The notes beneath the pieces are model-generated. The model was given only the letters and a program-made list of their open reading frames with translations. It was not told the origin of the DNA and did not search any database. Shown here one piece after another: positions 32,603-47,146 of a DNA stretch of 64,000 nt; position 1 is the first letter of the stretch; every line of letters starts with the position of its first letter. The position numbers were made by a program, and so were the translations under genes. The DNA is from Mesocentrotus franciscanus (Eukaryota; Echinodermata; Echinoidea; Camarodonta; Strongylocentrotidae). The stretch spans positions 19,616,335 to 19,680,334 of the forward strand of contig CP137672.1 in the NCBI GenBank assembly GCA_037976565.1. Direction: 5' to 3'.

Positions 32603-34253
32603 GTGAGACTTGGAATGATTGAAATTGGCTTGATGTAGAATTATTGGAATGAGCCGCTCGATCGTTTCATTATTGCGCACTAAATATAGGAAGTATGATG
32701 TAAATGCTATAGTGGATATATATTTGCGTTATTTTTTTCTTCATTCTAATTCTTAACAGCGCTATAGGCAGTCCTCTTTTTTCGCAATAAGCGCGATCGC
32801 GACGACTTTCAAGATATCAAGTTAGGACCAATTTCAAAAGCCAATTGTATTTCCTGTATGAATCAATTTGATTTCCAATTGTAGTAGTTGTGTGTGATTT
32901 GTATTGTTCGCACATTTCGAAAGTTGACGCAGAAGGCTATTATATATTGCCTTTGCATGCCTGGTTGATTTTTAACATTTTTGGTTAATGTAGGGAATTG
33001 TGTTGGTTTGTAATAATTTGAGTAGGATAAGAGTCTTTATCGCGGATAATTAGTCATTCATTGAAATCACACGGAGCGCCGTTTAGGCTTCGCTGGTTTC
33101 TGTGAATTTAAAGATTATCCATTTTCGTCTTGATCTAGATTTTTTTTTGTAATCGTTTTCTTCTGTTTGAGGGACATTGTGTTATACGACACTTATCTCA
33201 AACTAAATCGAGGAGAGAGATCTGAATTTTCATCGACTGAGATTGGAAAACAAATATCGTGTAGCCTTTACGAGGTTTGCTTATCGCCACCAACAATGGG
33301 CGAGGCTATGAATTTTGCAAATCGTGATATGCTCAAACAGCTATCATAGCTAAATAAATGAAGGCCTATAGACGCGTCATTGACGCGTCATTGTACATTC
33401 TGCTGAAAATGTGCAATGAGCTGCTAACAAAATTGCATTTTTAATGTTGGATTAGTATTCAATTTTCATGTACATTTATTTTTCTTATCTCGTTTTATAA
33501 TCTCTCTTAATCTAAATGTAATTATATATCGATATCATATATATCCATCTATCTTTTTAATCAAAGAATTATAGATCTCTTTTTATCTGTACACCTATCT
33601 GTCTGTATTAAATTTTATCGATCTCTCATTTTCCACATCTTTCCGTGTCTGTCTATCTGTCTGTCAGTATTCTGTATCATCCATTTTTATCCCCTGTATA
33701 ATTATGGGCATGCATGCAATCGATTTTACACCATCAAAGGCAATCAATAGTAGGCCTATTTAGTTTTCATGACAACGCATAATCCTATCCTGAAAGCAAT
33801 TCGACCATTGAAAGGAAAATACATGTATATGACTGTCATCTTCCTAGTTGTGCCGTTTTCTGGATTTGCCCAATGAGCGTGGAATTAGAAGACGACGTTG
33901 ACCATTACTCGTAGGGGGCTGTCATACTATTTTACCGTGTACAATAAGTAAGTTCTCGTAAGTCATGTATATTATTATGTCCTTAATATTGCCTGCAAGC
34001 CTATGAGAGACCACCAATCTCCAACAAAAGAATGTAACCCCAATAATTTACATACAATCGTTATGACTCTATAGCCCATCGTGTCGTTCCCATTGTTTGT
34101 TTATTAGCAGTATACTGAGTGTAGTATATTAGGGAGTATAGTCACGGATGACAAACTGTCTTGTATGTACACTTGAAAGGTAAGTACACAGAGATGCCAC
34201 AGTGCAGACAATCCCTGATTACCGTGACCATCCGGACACATTGCAAGTATTAA

Positions 34254-34303
<50 letters not shown>

Positions 34304-34594
34304 TACACCTTTAATCCACAGGTATCAAACCCCTTGTAACAAAAAAGGACACAATATTCTTTGTTTTTCTTTTTATTTTGCTCCTAGGAAGACGATGATA
34401 ACAGTTACATGGTTTATGTCATCTTGATACGTCAATACTATATAGGAATTATTCAATTCGATTAATTAAACATTTATTTGGAATTCATTACATCTATATC
34501 AGTCTATGTATACTCTTATCATTCTATCTTTCATTACTCGCTCTGACCTTGCTTTCTCCATCAGACTTTCTCATTCTCTTCCAACCGCCACCTC

Positions 34595-34626
<32 letters not shown>

Positions 34627-37600
34627 CTCCTACCCCTATGTATTTCAAAGTGCAGTGTTTGAAGATTTATTACTTCCATAAAAAATTATCTAATGGAGTT
34701 CTATTCATACCCGAAATTTATTATCTGCGTTGAATTGATGTGAGCGTATTTTGGCACCTGCTATAATGAAATAATTATTTACCCGGTATCATTAACATTT
34801 TGTTATCTCATTTTCATAATAAGTCGCTATATCTCTCCCGCTCTCTTTGTCTCACTGCCCCCTCACGACCCCATCTCCTCACGACCTCCTTCCTCCTCCT
34901 CCCTCCTCCCCATCTCATCCTCCTCCTCCTCTTCCCGTCCCCAGGGGCGGATCCAGCCGGCGGCAAGGGAGGGGCCTAAAAAGGGGCCCACTTCGTGCGA
35001 AAATTTGAAAATCGTGCCGGCCGATTTTTCGCTCAGTTGGGGGAATGAGCACAATTTTTTTTGGCACCCGAAATTTTTTCCTACGGGAAGGGTTATTTTT
35101 CCACCGCCACCCCTTGGGCGCCAGGGTAGTGAGCCCCATTTTTTTTGGAGGGGCACCCGAACATTTTAGGGTTATTTTTTTCCACCACCACCCCCCTTGG
35201 GCGCCAGTGGAGGGGCCCATCTTCTTTTTTTTTTAAAGGGGTGTTTTTACCCTTTTTGCTAGGGAGGGGTCCCCCTGGCCCCTGGATCCGCCACTGCCCG
35301 TCCCTCCTCCTCCCTCCCTTCCTCCCCTCCCCTTCCTCCTCCCCTCCCCTTCCCTCCTCCTTCCCTCCCCTTCCCTCCCTCACCCTCTCTTCTTGGTTAA
35401 TTGATGTCAGACACCCCTGTTTGATAAGATATCGAACCTTCACTGTTTTTTAATTACACTTACAGGACAAGCTTGTTCTACACCGATGGTGACTGAATAC
35501 GGTTCTAAAATTGATTGCAATACTAATACAGCGTATGACCATAGTTTGTGACTCTTTATAATATACTCTCTATGCATGAGCGTCGCTATATTAAAAACGC
35601 ATTCTATCTTTAACCTACGTTTAAACTCCGACTAAGTGGATAGATATAATTACTCCAGTGTAGTTAATATAATTTTTACAGGACGAGGAGGTTGAGAAAC
35701 GAAAGTCATGTAAAATGAAATGAATATCTCATTATCATTTCATGGCTGTATTCCTTTTTGTTTCCGAATTATACAATAATTTATACAGAATGAAGAGCTT
35801 GACTATTGGTTTTGATCGATTGATTTAAAACACTTAAAGAGAAGGTTGAGTTCTGGGAAGAGGTGAAAAATAATTTGTGATCGTTATCATTGTATTATGC
35901 AAGTGTGGAAGAGCATCAGAGAAAAAATGTTCCCTGAAAAGCATGGCTCTTCAAATGCCTTAATATTCTAAATATGACATGTAACATCATAAAAATCGGG
36001 ACGGATTTTTATGCCACATGTTCGTGTAGTCCCATATACATCTTTCTGTGAACAGTGCTTGTAACTTTATATTTCTTATCATTTTGATGATTCCAGAACC
36101 TTACAGTATAGATCAATACTTATATGCTAGATGATCAACCTTTTCTGATCGATTCCACAACGTTTCTTTCACAATGCAATCGCATGACCAGAACTCAACT
36201 TTATCTTTAATTAACGTAATATTAACTTGACCAGGGCCCCGTTGCATAAAACTTAGCACTGATGGTAACATTGCCATCAATATTAACTACCATGGCATCA
36301 TTCAACAGCCAATCAAATCAGTGTTTTCATGGAAGTTTAATACCATTAATATCAAAGTTACCATCATTTCTAAGTTGTATGCAACGGGGCCCAGTTTATA
36401 CTTATTAGCCCGCCTTTAACACGAGCCATAAACTTTAGAGATAACCCATGTGATTATACAGCCAACGAGACCAACGGCCCAATAGACCGACAATCTCAGT
36501 CTCGTGGGCTTCCTGACAACTTTGAGTGTTCACTAGACCGACTGCACTCGAGACCGACAGTCCACTATAGACCGAAAGCCCACTTGACCAAGAGCCTACG
36601 AGACAGACAGCCCTCGAGACCGACAGTCCACTATAGACCGAAAGCCCATTTGACCAAGAGCCCACGAGACTGACAGTCCACTATACGACCGAAAGCCCAC
36701 TTGACCAAGAGCCTAAGCTTGAGACCGACAGCCCTCGAGACCGACAGTCCACTATAGACCGATAGCCCACTTGACCAAGAGCCTACGAGACCGACAGCCC
36801 TCGAGACCATTTGAAGAAGAACCCACGAAACCGACATCTTATTATGGTACAGCATTGAAATGGATTCAAACCTGTCTTAGTGGCCACCTCTCTATAAAGG
36901 CCACCTGTCATAAGTGGCAATGTATTTTGTCTCCCTCGAGAAAGAAATGTGTGTTGTAGAAATTGCATCTAGAAAGACCACATTTCTACATTGGTCACCT
37001 TCTCCGTTTCGATCCTTGGATAGCCTCAATAGACATTATTGACTATCTGGATATTTGGACATCATGATGTACATAAGCTTGTTTTACAAACAAAACTTAC
37101 AGCAAAAGCAGAACTGATAGCAACAAATCGTGTAGTTTAATTATTTAAAGGTATAGACCAGTTTTGGAAACGCCCCCCCCTCCTCTCGAAAAAATGAAAT
37201 GGAAGCTCTCATATATTTGGTAAATTATCATATCGATCCGGACTGGATAGATATCAAAACTGGGCCAAATTTCTTATCATTTGATGATTCCAGAACCTTG
37301 CAGTACACACCAATACTTATATGCTAAATGATCAACCTTTTCTGATCGATTCCACAACGTTTCTTTCACAATGCAATCGCATGACCAGAAATGCATGGTC
37401 TATAATACCTTTAAAGAGCTTCAAACACGAAATTCTCTGTTGCCATGGTAACCCCTCCGAGTATCAGTATAGTAGGAGGACAGTGAGTTGATTACTACGA
37501 ACAATATTAGGTTTGTGGCACGCGCGCCTTGCTCGCTTTAAAAGCTTTATGACCCGTATGACACTTATCAAATCTAGTTTCCCTGTTACATGCATAGGTT

Positions 37601-40600
37601 GGTAAAATTTGCCTTTACTTCTACAGCCAGGTGCATTAAAGAAATTAAATTGCCTAGATGGAATAGGCCGAAAATAGACGATCACTTGGATATAATATAG
37701 CAACATAGGTATACACTTACAAATCTCAGCCTGTATTTATATATTCAAGCCAGGAAACTCCGATATGCATAAACGTGTATGTTTCTATTTATAGTGATTA
37801 TCTGGGATCATGTGTCGGTCAAAGTCAGAAAACTGTCGGCGGTGTAATGAAATTACTGATAATAAAATTACTTTAGGCTAACCCCACATGCTCGTTCTCA
37901 ATCGCGCTTGTTAAGTCGGAGAAGTCCCTTCTCTCCTGCTCGACTTTGCACAGGTTCATCCTTGTATAATAAAACGGCAAGTCATGTTGACTTGTAATTT
38001 TGTTATAAATTTGCAGAAAAATGAATTACAGTCTTTAATTCAGTTCCCCCACCTCTACTTCTCTCTCTCTCTCTCTCTCTACCCCTCCCTCCCTTCATCC
38101 CTCTCTCTCCCTCCCTATTTTCTCAGGGATCGAATTTTTCAAACGAGCCATGAAAATTGTAATGTAAGAGAACTTCGATATGGTAAAAGCATGTAGTTTT
38201 ACCATTTCAAATAAAATCATGCTTGAAAAAGATCTTAAGATTTCCAACTCCAATTTTACGAGGATTGCCAATAATCCTCCTTTTTATCGAGCTTGATATA
38301 AACTTCTTTGCATTCCGGGATACCATACCATCATGTGTCCGGTTTTTCCCCAATTAATGACAGTGATGATAATACTGTTGTTACCCAGGGGAAGCCTCAT
38401 CAGCTTTAATGATGTTTTTCATGAGGGCCCTGCAATATTCATTACCCCCAGCGATTTGAATAAATCAATGGAAAATGCATGTAATAATACTTATTATTAC
38501 ACAGAAAAGCCTCATCAGCACCAATGCTGTTCTTCCTGAAGGTCCTGCAATTGTTATTACCCCAGCAATTACCATATACCAATTTACACCTGGGTGGAGA
38601 GTGGCATATGTGGATTTAATGTATTGCCAAAGAATGTTAGTGCCGGGCTGAGATTCGACCCTAAACCCTTGGATTGAGAGTCAAGTGAATGAACCATTAT
38701 ACCACGACACCACCACAAGTATATTATTGCAGATTCCACGTGAAGTTCTTTTTCTCTCATATCCATCATGCAGTGTGTATCATATGTAATGAAGTAGAAA
38801 CGAATAAACGCAGTCAAACAAACAAACAAACAAACAATTACGTACAGTCAAATCGATATGAATTCTATATCTAGCGCAATGTATGAACACGTTGGTATTC
38901 CCTATGCATAGTGTACCATTATTATCATAATCCTTTCCTCTGGATACCGGCATGGCTAAATAATTGTCCAGCTGAGATGTGATTACAGTAAGTCCTGTAT
39001 ACCATACTCTATCAATCCTTCTTGAGGACCCCCTGTTGATCGGTGCTGATGATTGTTGCATGCTTATCGACCAACCAGTTCATTAATTTCCCCCATCGGG
39101 CCATTAATGTCTAATTTTGAGATGAATGGCTTTGTGACGTCACGGTAGAAGCATCTATCCAGCTTCTCATCACGACTGAAGGTCTAGGTAAACGGTGCTG
39201 CGTGGAAGAAGCATATTCTTCTTTTGTTTTGGGGTTCAACTTTGATTGATTTTCAGATGTACAATTAACATTTCCAAACAAGAAGTCCTAGTTGTGAAAT
39301 AGCTGCGTTTTTTCGTCAATGTATCCAATGTTTCAATCCGACTCTGATGGCTATTATGCGTGCCTAATGATTCTTTCTTTTCAAATTAACGATACCATCT
39401 TCAACGAGTTTATAATTATGATAATACTTTGTAATTTGAAATGTTGAGATTAATTTTATAAGGCGCCATCCACTTGAAATCAAATGCTCAAGGCGCACTT
39501 GTGCAAACAAAATAAAAAAATAACATATCAAAATTTACCTTGAGAAAACCTTAATAAGTACTACATTATACTATGTTTGAGCTTACTTCTCAATATAATC
39601 CAGATCTTGATTGCATTATAGTGATAATTATACCTGGCCATTTTCGTTCGGTCCGTTGTTGATCTGGGGAGTGTTTCACAAAGACTAAGATCGACTTTAA
39701 GTTGTACTTAACTATGTCATGCCACTGTTTGCTCTTACCATTTACTGGCATTGGTCTCTCAAGGGACGTACAAATCGTGGTCACAAATCTACAGAATTTC
39801 CATTTTTTGATAATTCATTATTGAAGGAAAAAATATTATCTAAAGATCATAATGGTGAGAGCAAACAGCGGCATGAACGGCCTGCCATAGTTAAGTCCAA
39901 CTTAAAGTCGATCTTAGTCTTTGTGAAACACTCCCCAGGTGAAGGTCTTGTCGGTGTGACAAAGGTATTATAATAAATTTCTTACTTTTCATGGCAGTAA
40001 TTGGGTTGTTGTGCCAAATTTGTAGTGTCGGTCACTTTTAAACTGAGAGTGTCACAGACAAAAAGAGACAGACAGACAGGAAGAGGACGAAAATATTATT
40101 ATAGGTGCCCATTATCTGAATATGTTGAAAAAATGATAAAGAGAATGGTACGATTGTTTTAAAGGTTTTATTTCTCAACTCCAACTACAAATAGCTCGTG
40201 CATAAATAAACTACGAACGAAAGTAACATGCATTGCATACTTATTGACACGTGATAGTGCACATCAGTTTGGTTACTGTTCTTGACGCAAAAGGGAGAAC
40301 AAATCTTATCAAACAATTTATAAAACACCAACATCACTTATCAACAATATCAAATGATTTATTTTGCATTTCATACCATCATATACTGTTAGATTAGTAA
40401 TGCTCCTATATATTATTATAATCAGCGCAAGCAAAACTTAACAGGCCGAATATCAAGCATTAATTTTGTAGGTTTTTTATCTTCATTTTACTATTTGTTT
40501 TGGTGGTTGTGCGTGGGTGGGCGCGTGTGTGTTCGATTACCTTGTAAAAATGTACAATGATTTTGTTTGCATTATGTTGAAACTATTGTAAAGTACACGT

Positions 40601-43201
40601 GCTGTAATACATTGTGATACAATTTTATTGTGTTATTTTTAGGCAAAGTTACGCATTTTTAAAACAGTAATAATGTAAATTGATTGAATATTAACCAGGA
40701 CATTTTTTCTGCTTTGTTTCGATACAGATACAGATCGAAGCAATGATGCATACGGTCGTCGATTCATCGTCGTTCTCCCTGTCGAAAAGGATACCAGTAT
40801 AGAAATGGTTCACATCATATATATGTCATCCAGAAGTAGGTGGGTACACAAAATGCCATGACCACTTTACCTGTCTCCATGCTCTATGATTGGGTGACCA
40901 ATGTTTGATTTTGTAAAATGTTAGGAATGTGATAGGCCTATTTGATCCATGATTTTTCATGTTCTACACCAATCCATCTAGTTCAATTATTACCAACGGA
41001 GGGCACTGCAAATTGGTGCAAGTAAAACATTAATTGTCAAAGAATTCTGGACATATCGCGATCTCAGAATTTGATGTCGGATTGGAATGTTATTTCGCGC
41101 ACGGGAGTTTACAACTGATTTATCAACACGCACCCACACACACACACACACACAATCTATTAAATATATAAAATCACATAATAGTAAAGATAATTGTAAA
41201 ATTTGCAAAGCAAACTGTCACTCAATCAGGTGGTACTACTTTTACTTCCAATTTTGAAGACATCTGCTCTCAAAAGGAAGATTTCCAGACCCTTGTCGGT
41301 CAGGTCCTTTTTCTTCGGAACGGACGCAAAAGACTGCAAACTGAAATTTGCCGATCTTTTGACATATGGTTCTAGGACACCTACCCCCTGGAGTCCTGGA
41401 CAACCACCCCCGGATAACCACCCCTAGGATAACCACCCTCTAGGACAACTACCCCCTAGGGCAACCACCCTCTAGGACGACTACCCCTAGGACAACTAAC
41501 CCCTAGGACAACTACCCCCTACGACAACTACCCCTACGACAACCATCCTCTAGGACAACTACCCCCAGACAACTACCCCCTAGGACAACTATTCCCCTTA
41601 GGACAACTACTCCCTACGACAACCATCCTCTAGGAAAACTATACCCCGGACAACTATCCTACGGGTTAGTTGTCTGGGGGAAGTTGTCCGGGGTAGTTGT
41701 CCGGGGGGTAGTTGTCCGGGGGTAGTTGTCCTAGGGGGGAATTGTCTGGGGTAGATATCCGGGGGTAGATGTCTTAGGGGTAGTTGTCCTAGGGAGTAGT
41801 TGTCTGGGGGTAGTTGTCCGGGGGTAGCTGTCTTAGGGGGTAGTCGTCCTAGAGGGTGGTTGCCCTAGGGATAGTTGTCCTAGGGGTAGATGTCCTAGAT
41901 CCTAGGGGTAGTTATCCGGGGTGGACGGGATAGGTGTCCGGATACGAATCTCTTCATGATTTCACACCCAACTCCAAAGAACATTTCGTCTCTAGGAAAT
42001 TTTATGTCCTCTTTTTTTAAATTGAAGAAAGCAGATTTTCGAAATCTCACCGATTTTGTGTTTGTTTTTGGAGATATGGAACTGTCCACGAATTTAGGTC
42101 ACGGGCAAACTATGGGCACACTACCATATACACAGTACGTATGACTCACATTTTACTTCCAGAACTGCCCAAATAAGGCAAACCATGTTTCTGAGAGGGG
42201 GCACATAAAAAATCAAATAATTTCTTTTAAAAATACAGGGACTTACGTTACTCTTCAGTAGTATCAAACATCCAAAAACAAGTGCAGCGCAAAAAAAAAA
42301 TCAATAACACAACTGACGTTTACTAACAATTTTGACAGCTACACCTATCTTTTACAAAATCATATATTTCTCCATGACATGATTTGTTCTTCCCTCGGCC
42401 TATCATCTTCACACCTATAAGCTTATCCAATTGGCAAGATTAAAATCATAATGTTTTACGTAAATGTATAATATGCTTGCGGTAAGCTCCAGGGGACTTA
42501 TGCGGCTGCTTTAAGTTCTATCAAAATTATATTGTTTTACTTTGGGGATTGATGCCTAGTACAATATTTTCGTCTCTAAATCCGGGACATTCAACTCCAC
42601 GACAACTATTGTTTTAAAGTTTTAAAAGTTTCCTGTTTACATGCAGTGGGTGTAATTTTTTATTTTTTGAAGAAAAAAAAGATTGATTCTTTAGGGAATT
42701 TCTGAAGTCTATTGTGTGAAATATTATTTTGATATAACTTTGTAAGAAGTGATAGCGATCCGTTTAGTTATATGTAACTTATATGGAAATTCAGTATTCC
42801 TCTTAGAATACCACAAACATATTTAGTAGTCGCTTTATCTGTCAGACATTTCACGCACTGTTATTGTCATCATACCTTCCCCAATCAAAATCCTTGTCAC
42901 TCTTTCCACATAACCCCCATTACAGTTCCCAAATCTTCAGTAGATGTTGAAATAGCGGAGAATTGTTCCGCCCGACCTCGAGACAGTCATTAACTATATG
43001 CTTCATCAACGCCTATCTAGATTGATGCACGCAGGCATGGTTTCCATGGCAATCTGCATCCACTCATAGCCCGTGCCCAGCGGAGCAAAAAGGAGCGTGA
43101 TCGAAAAATCATCTGCGCTTAAAGATGATGTATATTACTGATCATGCCTTTGCATTGAAAGAAACTGCCTAAAAGACATTTAGAGTATGAATGTGTGTGT
43201 G

Positions 43202-43255
<54 letters not shown>

Positions 43256-46200
43256 TAATAATAAAGGCGAATTGACTTTTATAGTTAATTAATGCGGACA
43301 ATAAAATTGAATTTAGTTTTAGGTAATAATGCATTACGCATTCGTCTTTCGTACGTTTCTTAATAGACTCTAATAAGTGAGTATAAACCGATTCAGTCCT
43401 GTTCACGCCATCACATTGTAAAATAAATTGTCTAGATAATATCTTCTTTTTCTTAGAATGGTTGATATAATAGGAGTAATTTTGTCAGTGTGTGAAGATT
43501 TGCAGTCACCGCCACTTGATCAAATTGACTCAATTTTGATGAAAGCGATGAATAATCTAGGCACAGATGTGGGTATATGGGACTACTCAAAATATAATTA
43601 TGACTTCAAAAATTAGGTCCGAGGGATTAAAATTAGTCGTCATATGTATGATATGAGAGCACTGCAAGAGCAATGACGTTCATGTGACATAGCTGCTGTT
43701 CTTTCACATAGGGAGAAAAAAGAATATGAAAAATTCACGAAATAGTTGTCACTTTTACCAGAACCCAACCATCCTTCTCTATAAAAGACATCCGGTTGAG
43801 GAAGTTCCTCTGGCGAATATTCTAAAATGATACGGCAATATTAATAATACCTTGTAAACAGAGGTATATAGAGGAGAGGCATTAATAGGATAGGATAATG
43901 ATAAGATTATAGAAAGAAAAAAGAGGACGGATTTGGAATTTCGAGTTGTGATATCTTCTGTTGCCATCATTCCTTCAGTTCACACAAGTTACAAGTGATT
44001 TGAAGTTAATGAGACATACCTAAGCCAAGTGAGAGGTACAGTTATATCTAAAGCCGCTTGATCGAGTACAAGAGATTCATAAACCAAATAATCCTTTTTT
44101 TTCCTTCTTACAATTTGGTTTAAAGGGATGTATTCATCTTTGTATAACAGCTTGTTTACATACTGCTTACGCGAGTGGTTATTCACTAATAATTCACATG
44201 ACTTATTAGCAAGCATGAAAATAGTAATGGTAATTTTGAAGCAAAAATAAGAAAAAGAAGAAGGGTAAAAAGGTGAAAACATTTGAAATACGATGAATGA
44301 TACAACGTGCCGTTTAAAATAATTATGTGTTTTAAAGAAATTAAGAGGTCTTACGGCTTCTGGCATCCGTACATTACATCCAAATATACAACATAATTTA
44401 TTCACCCATACAGCTCTAGTGGAAAATGGAGTCAAGACATGATAATAAACACAGGAAGGACATGATATCGAGTTAAGCGGGCTCAACTTATCCTCTCTCT
44501 CTCTCTCTCTTTTTTCCGGTTTTCTCTCTCCCTCTCTGTGTCTCTCTACCTCTCTGTGTCTGTCTGTCTCTCTATGTCTGTCTCTCTCTCTCTCTGTCTC
44601 TCTCTCTGTTTAACCTTCCTCTAGTCAAGTTTGTTTGGCTGAAGACGAAATATATGAACCAATGGCCAAAAGTCAAACCGAACGCCTTCCTTTCTCACGA
44701 GACTATTAATATCGACTGTTTGGAGCCAGAAGGGCATTAAGTCATGTATTTTGAAGGTTCTATGTCCCATTTAAATAATTATCAAAGAAATATACGACGA
44801 TCGGATAGGGCAGTAGACTTCCTAGTTCCTATGCAACGTCGCAGCGAGCAGGGTGGATCAAAACCAACACGTGATAAATGATGTGGAATTTGCGTGTGTA
44901 CTTGTCCTCAAATATTGGCTGTTTCCCAGACTGATAACTTAATGACTACGAGACTGACACGAGACCGACAACAGACCGAACAAACTTAGGTCTACATCCT
45001 CTCGAATGGCCGGAAATTGATCGGTTTGGAATCGGTATGAAGTCGGTTTGGCGGTGTGACTAAGGTATGAAGCACTCGGTATGATACCTCAGTCACACAG
45101 CCATACGGACTGCAAGTCTGTTGTCGGCCCGGTGTCGGCCTCGTTGTTGTGACTAGTACGTAAGGTTTGAAAATGATGTTTGGCGATAATTTCTGCACCA
45201 CTCATTATGTTGTCTTGTTTTCTCTTCTTTGTTGTGACAGCAAAATCGTGCAGGTTAATGTCTCTAGACCCGATACGATGTGGAAGACACCCGGCACCAT
45301 CCAACCGGGAAGCATCGCCAACGTCCCCATCAACATGAGAGGAAATCAGGACCCCCTTCAATCCGAATGGAATACCAATCCAAATCGACGCGCAAGATGA
45401 CATCGGGGTGTGGGTCGTCCCTGGTCGCGGGGACTCCATTCTTGGAGGTTACAGGGCGATCCCCCTTGCAGCACTCGCAAAACATTACGTCTCCGTTATG
45501 TACCCGTCTCCTAAATACGCATCAGAGATAGTCCTATTTTCTCCAGCCAATGAAAGTACTGAAATTTACGTTTATTATCAGAATGCAGATATGGGGATAA
45601 CGATTGACAACGTGACCAAAGCGGTCCACACTTTGCCGGATTTTCCTGAATTGTTCACAATTCCGAAAATGGATTCGGCGAAGATTGTTTCTTCTTCAGA
45701 TCTGAGCGGATTAAAACTTTCAGCTTCCAAGCCAATATTGGTGACGTCTGGACGCAATTGCAGCACGTCCCCTCAAGCTTGCAACGACCTCATGGTACAG
45801 CTAGCTCCACTGGGGACATGGGGATCGTCATTCGTCATTGTCCCCCAGATCACAAACGGACCGTCCATCCTGAAACTGAGAGTCATTACTGCCTTCTTGA
45901 ACCTTAACACCACAGTCTCCATCTTTACCTCTTCAGGATTCCTCAAGGAAAACTGGACAATGAATGAAGAAGTAGTTTTCAAAGACATCGATGTCACAGC
46001 AGGCAGGCTGTTCACTATCAGAGCCACCAAACCCATCATGGTCACCCAGTTCTTTACGGACAAGCAAAGACGGTTAGACTACGCGGCCATGGCCAATCTT
46101 CCACCCGTTGAACAATTCACCAACCGGACAGTCGTCTTCCCTGCTCAAAGTCGTCACATATTCAACAACACTTTAGTAGTCATCACTCGATGTGAGCACA

Positions 46201-47108
46201 GGAAGGACATTCTCCTCAACAACCAAGACATTTCAAACAATTATTCAGCAAGTGTAAAATTTAACTCGATTCAGGACTCGTCCGTTCATGGGACATACTG
46301 TGTTTTCAACACCACATTGCTATCAGAGTCGCATACTTTAAATCTCAGTAGTAAATCAAACATTGGTGCGGCATATTCAGCCATTGTATACGGTGCAGGA
46401 ACGAAAGAAGCATATGCTTATCAGGTAGCAGCAGATCTGCAGGAGATTGTCTGCGGTGTGGAAGGTGGTCATGTCAGTCTATGTGAGTTCTACACTCCTC
46501 CAGATTATATCACGTCCTCTACGAATGACACCAATAGGCCTACAAGTAAATCTGGAGATCCAAACAACACAACAGGTAACTGCTAAGACGCTGTAACTTT
46601 GAAATTTGTTTAATTGATTGATTCATTACATCCTAAATAGAAATGTTATTAATTCACGGCATAAGTTTTCATTATCATCCGATTGCCATGTCCAAGACTA
46701 CAAGTCATGTAGGCTGTGATTATGTTGTCTGGCCGGTAAAAGTAAGTTCGGCAAGACTATCATCTGAGAGATATCTTCTGGTCTGTGCGAATCAAAACAC
46801 AAGAAAGTTATCGGTAAGGAATGAGATTTGAAAGAGAACAATAAACATATGATTTCTCCAAAAGGCAGGAGTTCCAGAGTAATCTTTTTAAGGAATGTGT
46901 TCTTTCTTGACAGGTGTATTTAAAATTTGATTAGGATTTTTTTGTACCGCTGTGTGCATTACCTTTACCTTTCAAGGAAGTAGTCGCTCAATTATTATTA
47001 CATCTGTAGTTTATGAAATTGTAAAAGAAAAATCTTCATCATTTTAAACCAGACCGTTCTTGTAATTTACATTTATATTCTTAATTACTCATCCACCCCC
47101 ACCCCACC

Positions 47109-47146
<38 letters not shown>

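Noticed and set aside
34863..35453. Open frames up to 116 codons on both strands
   Set aside because: They lie in the hAT MITE and flanking CCTCC repeats.
36460..36830. CRISPR-like regular repeats (also 21245-23875 and 41371-41940)
   Set aside because: Units are contiguous or degenerate with no unique spacers, and the setting is a eukaryotic intron.
43989..44486. 165-codon minus-strand frame in intron 2
   Set aside because: AT-rich composition, no recognisable motif, no start context or neighbours supporting a gene.
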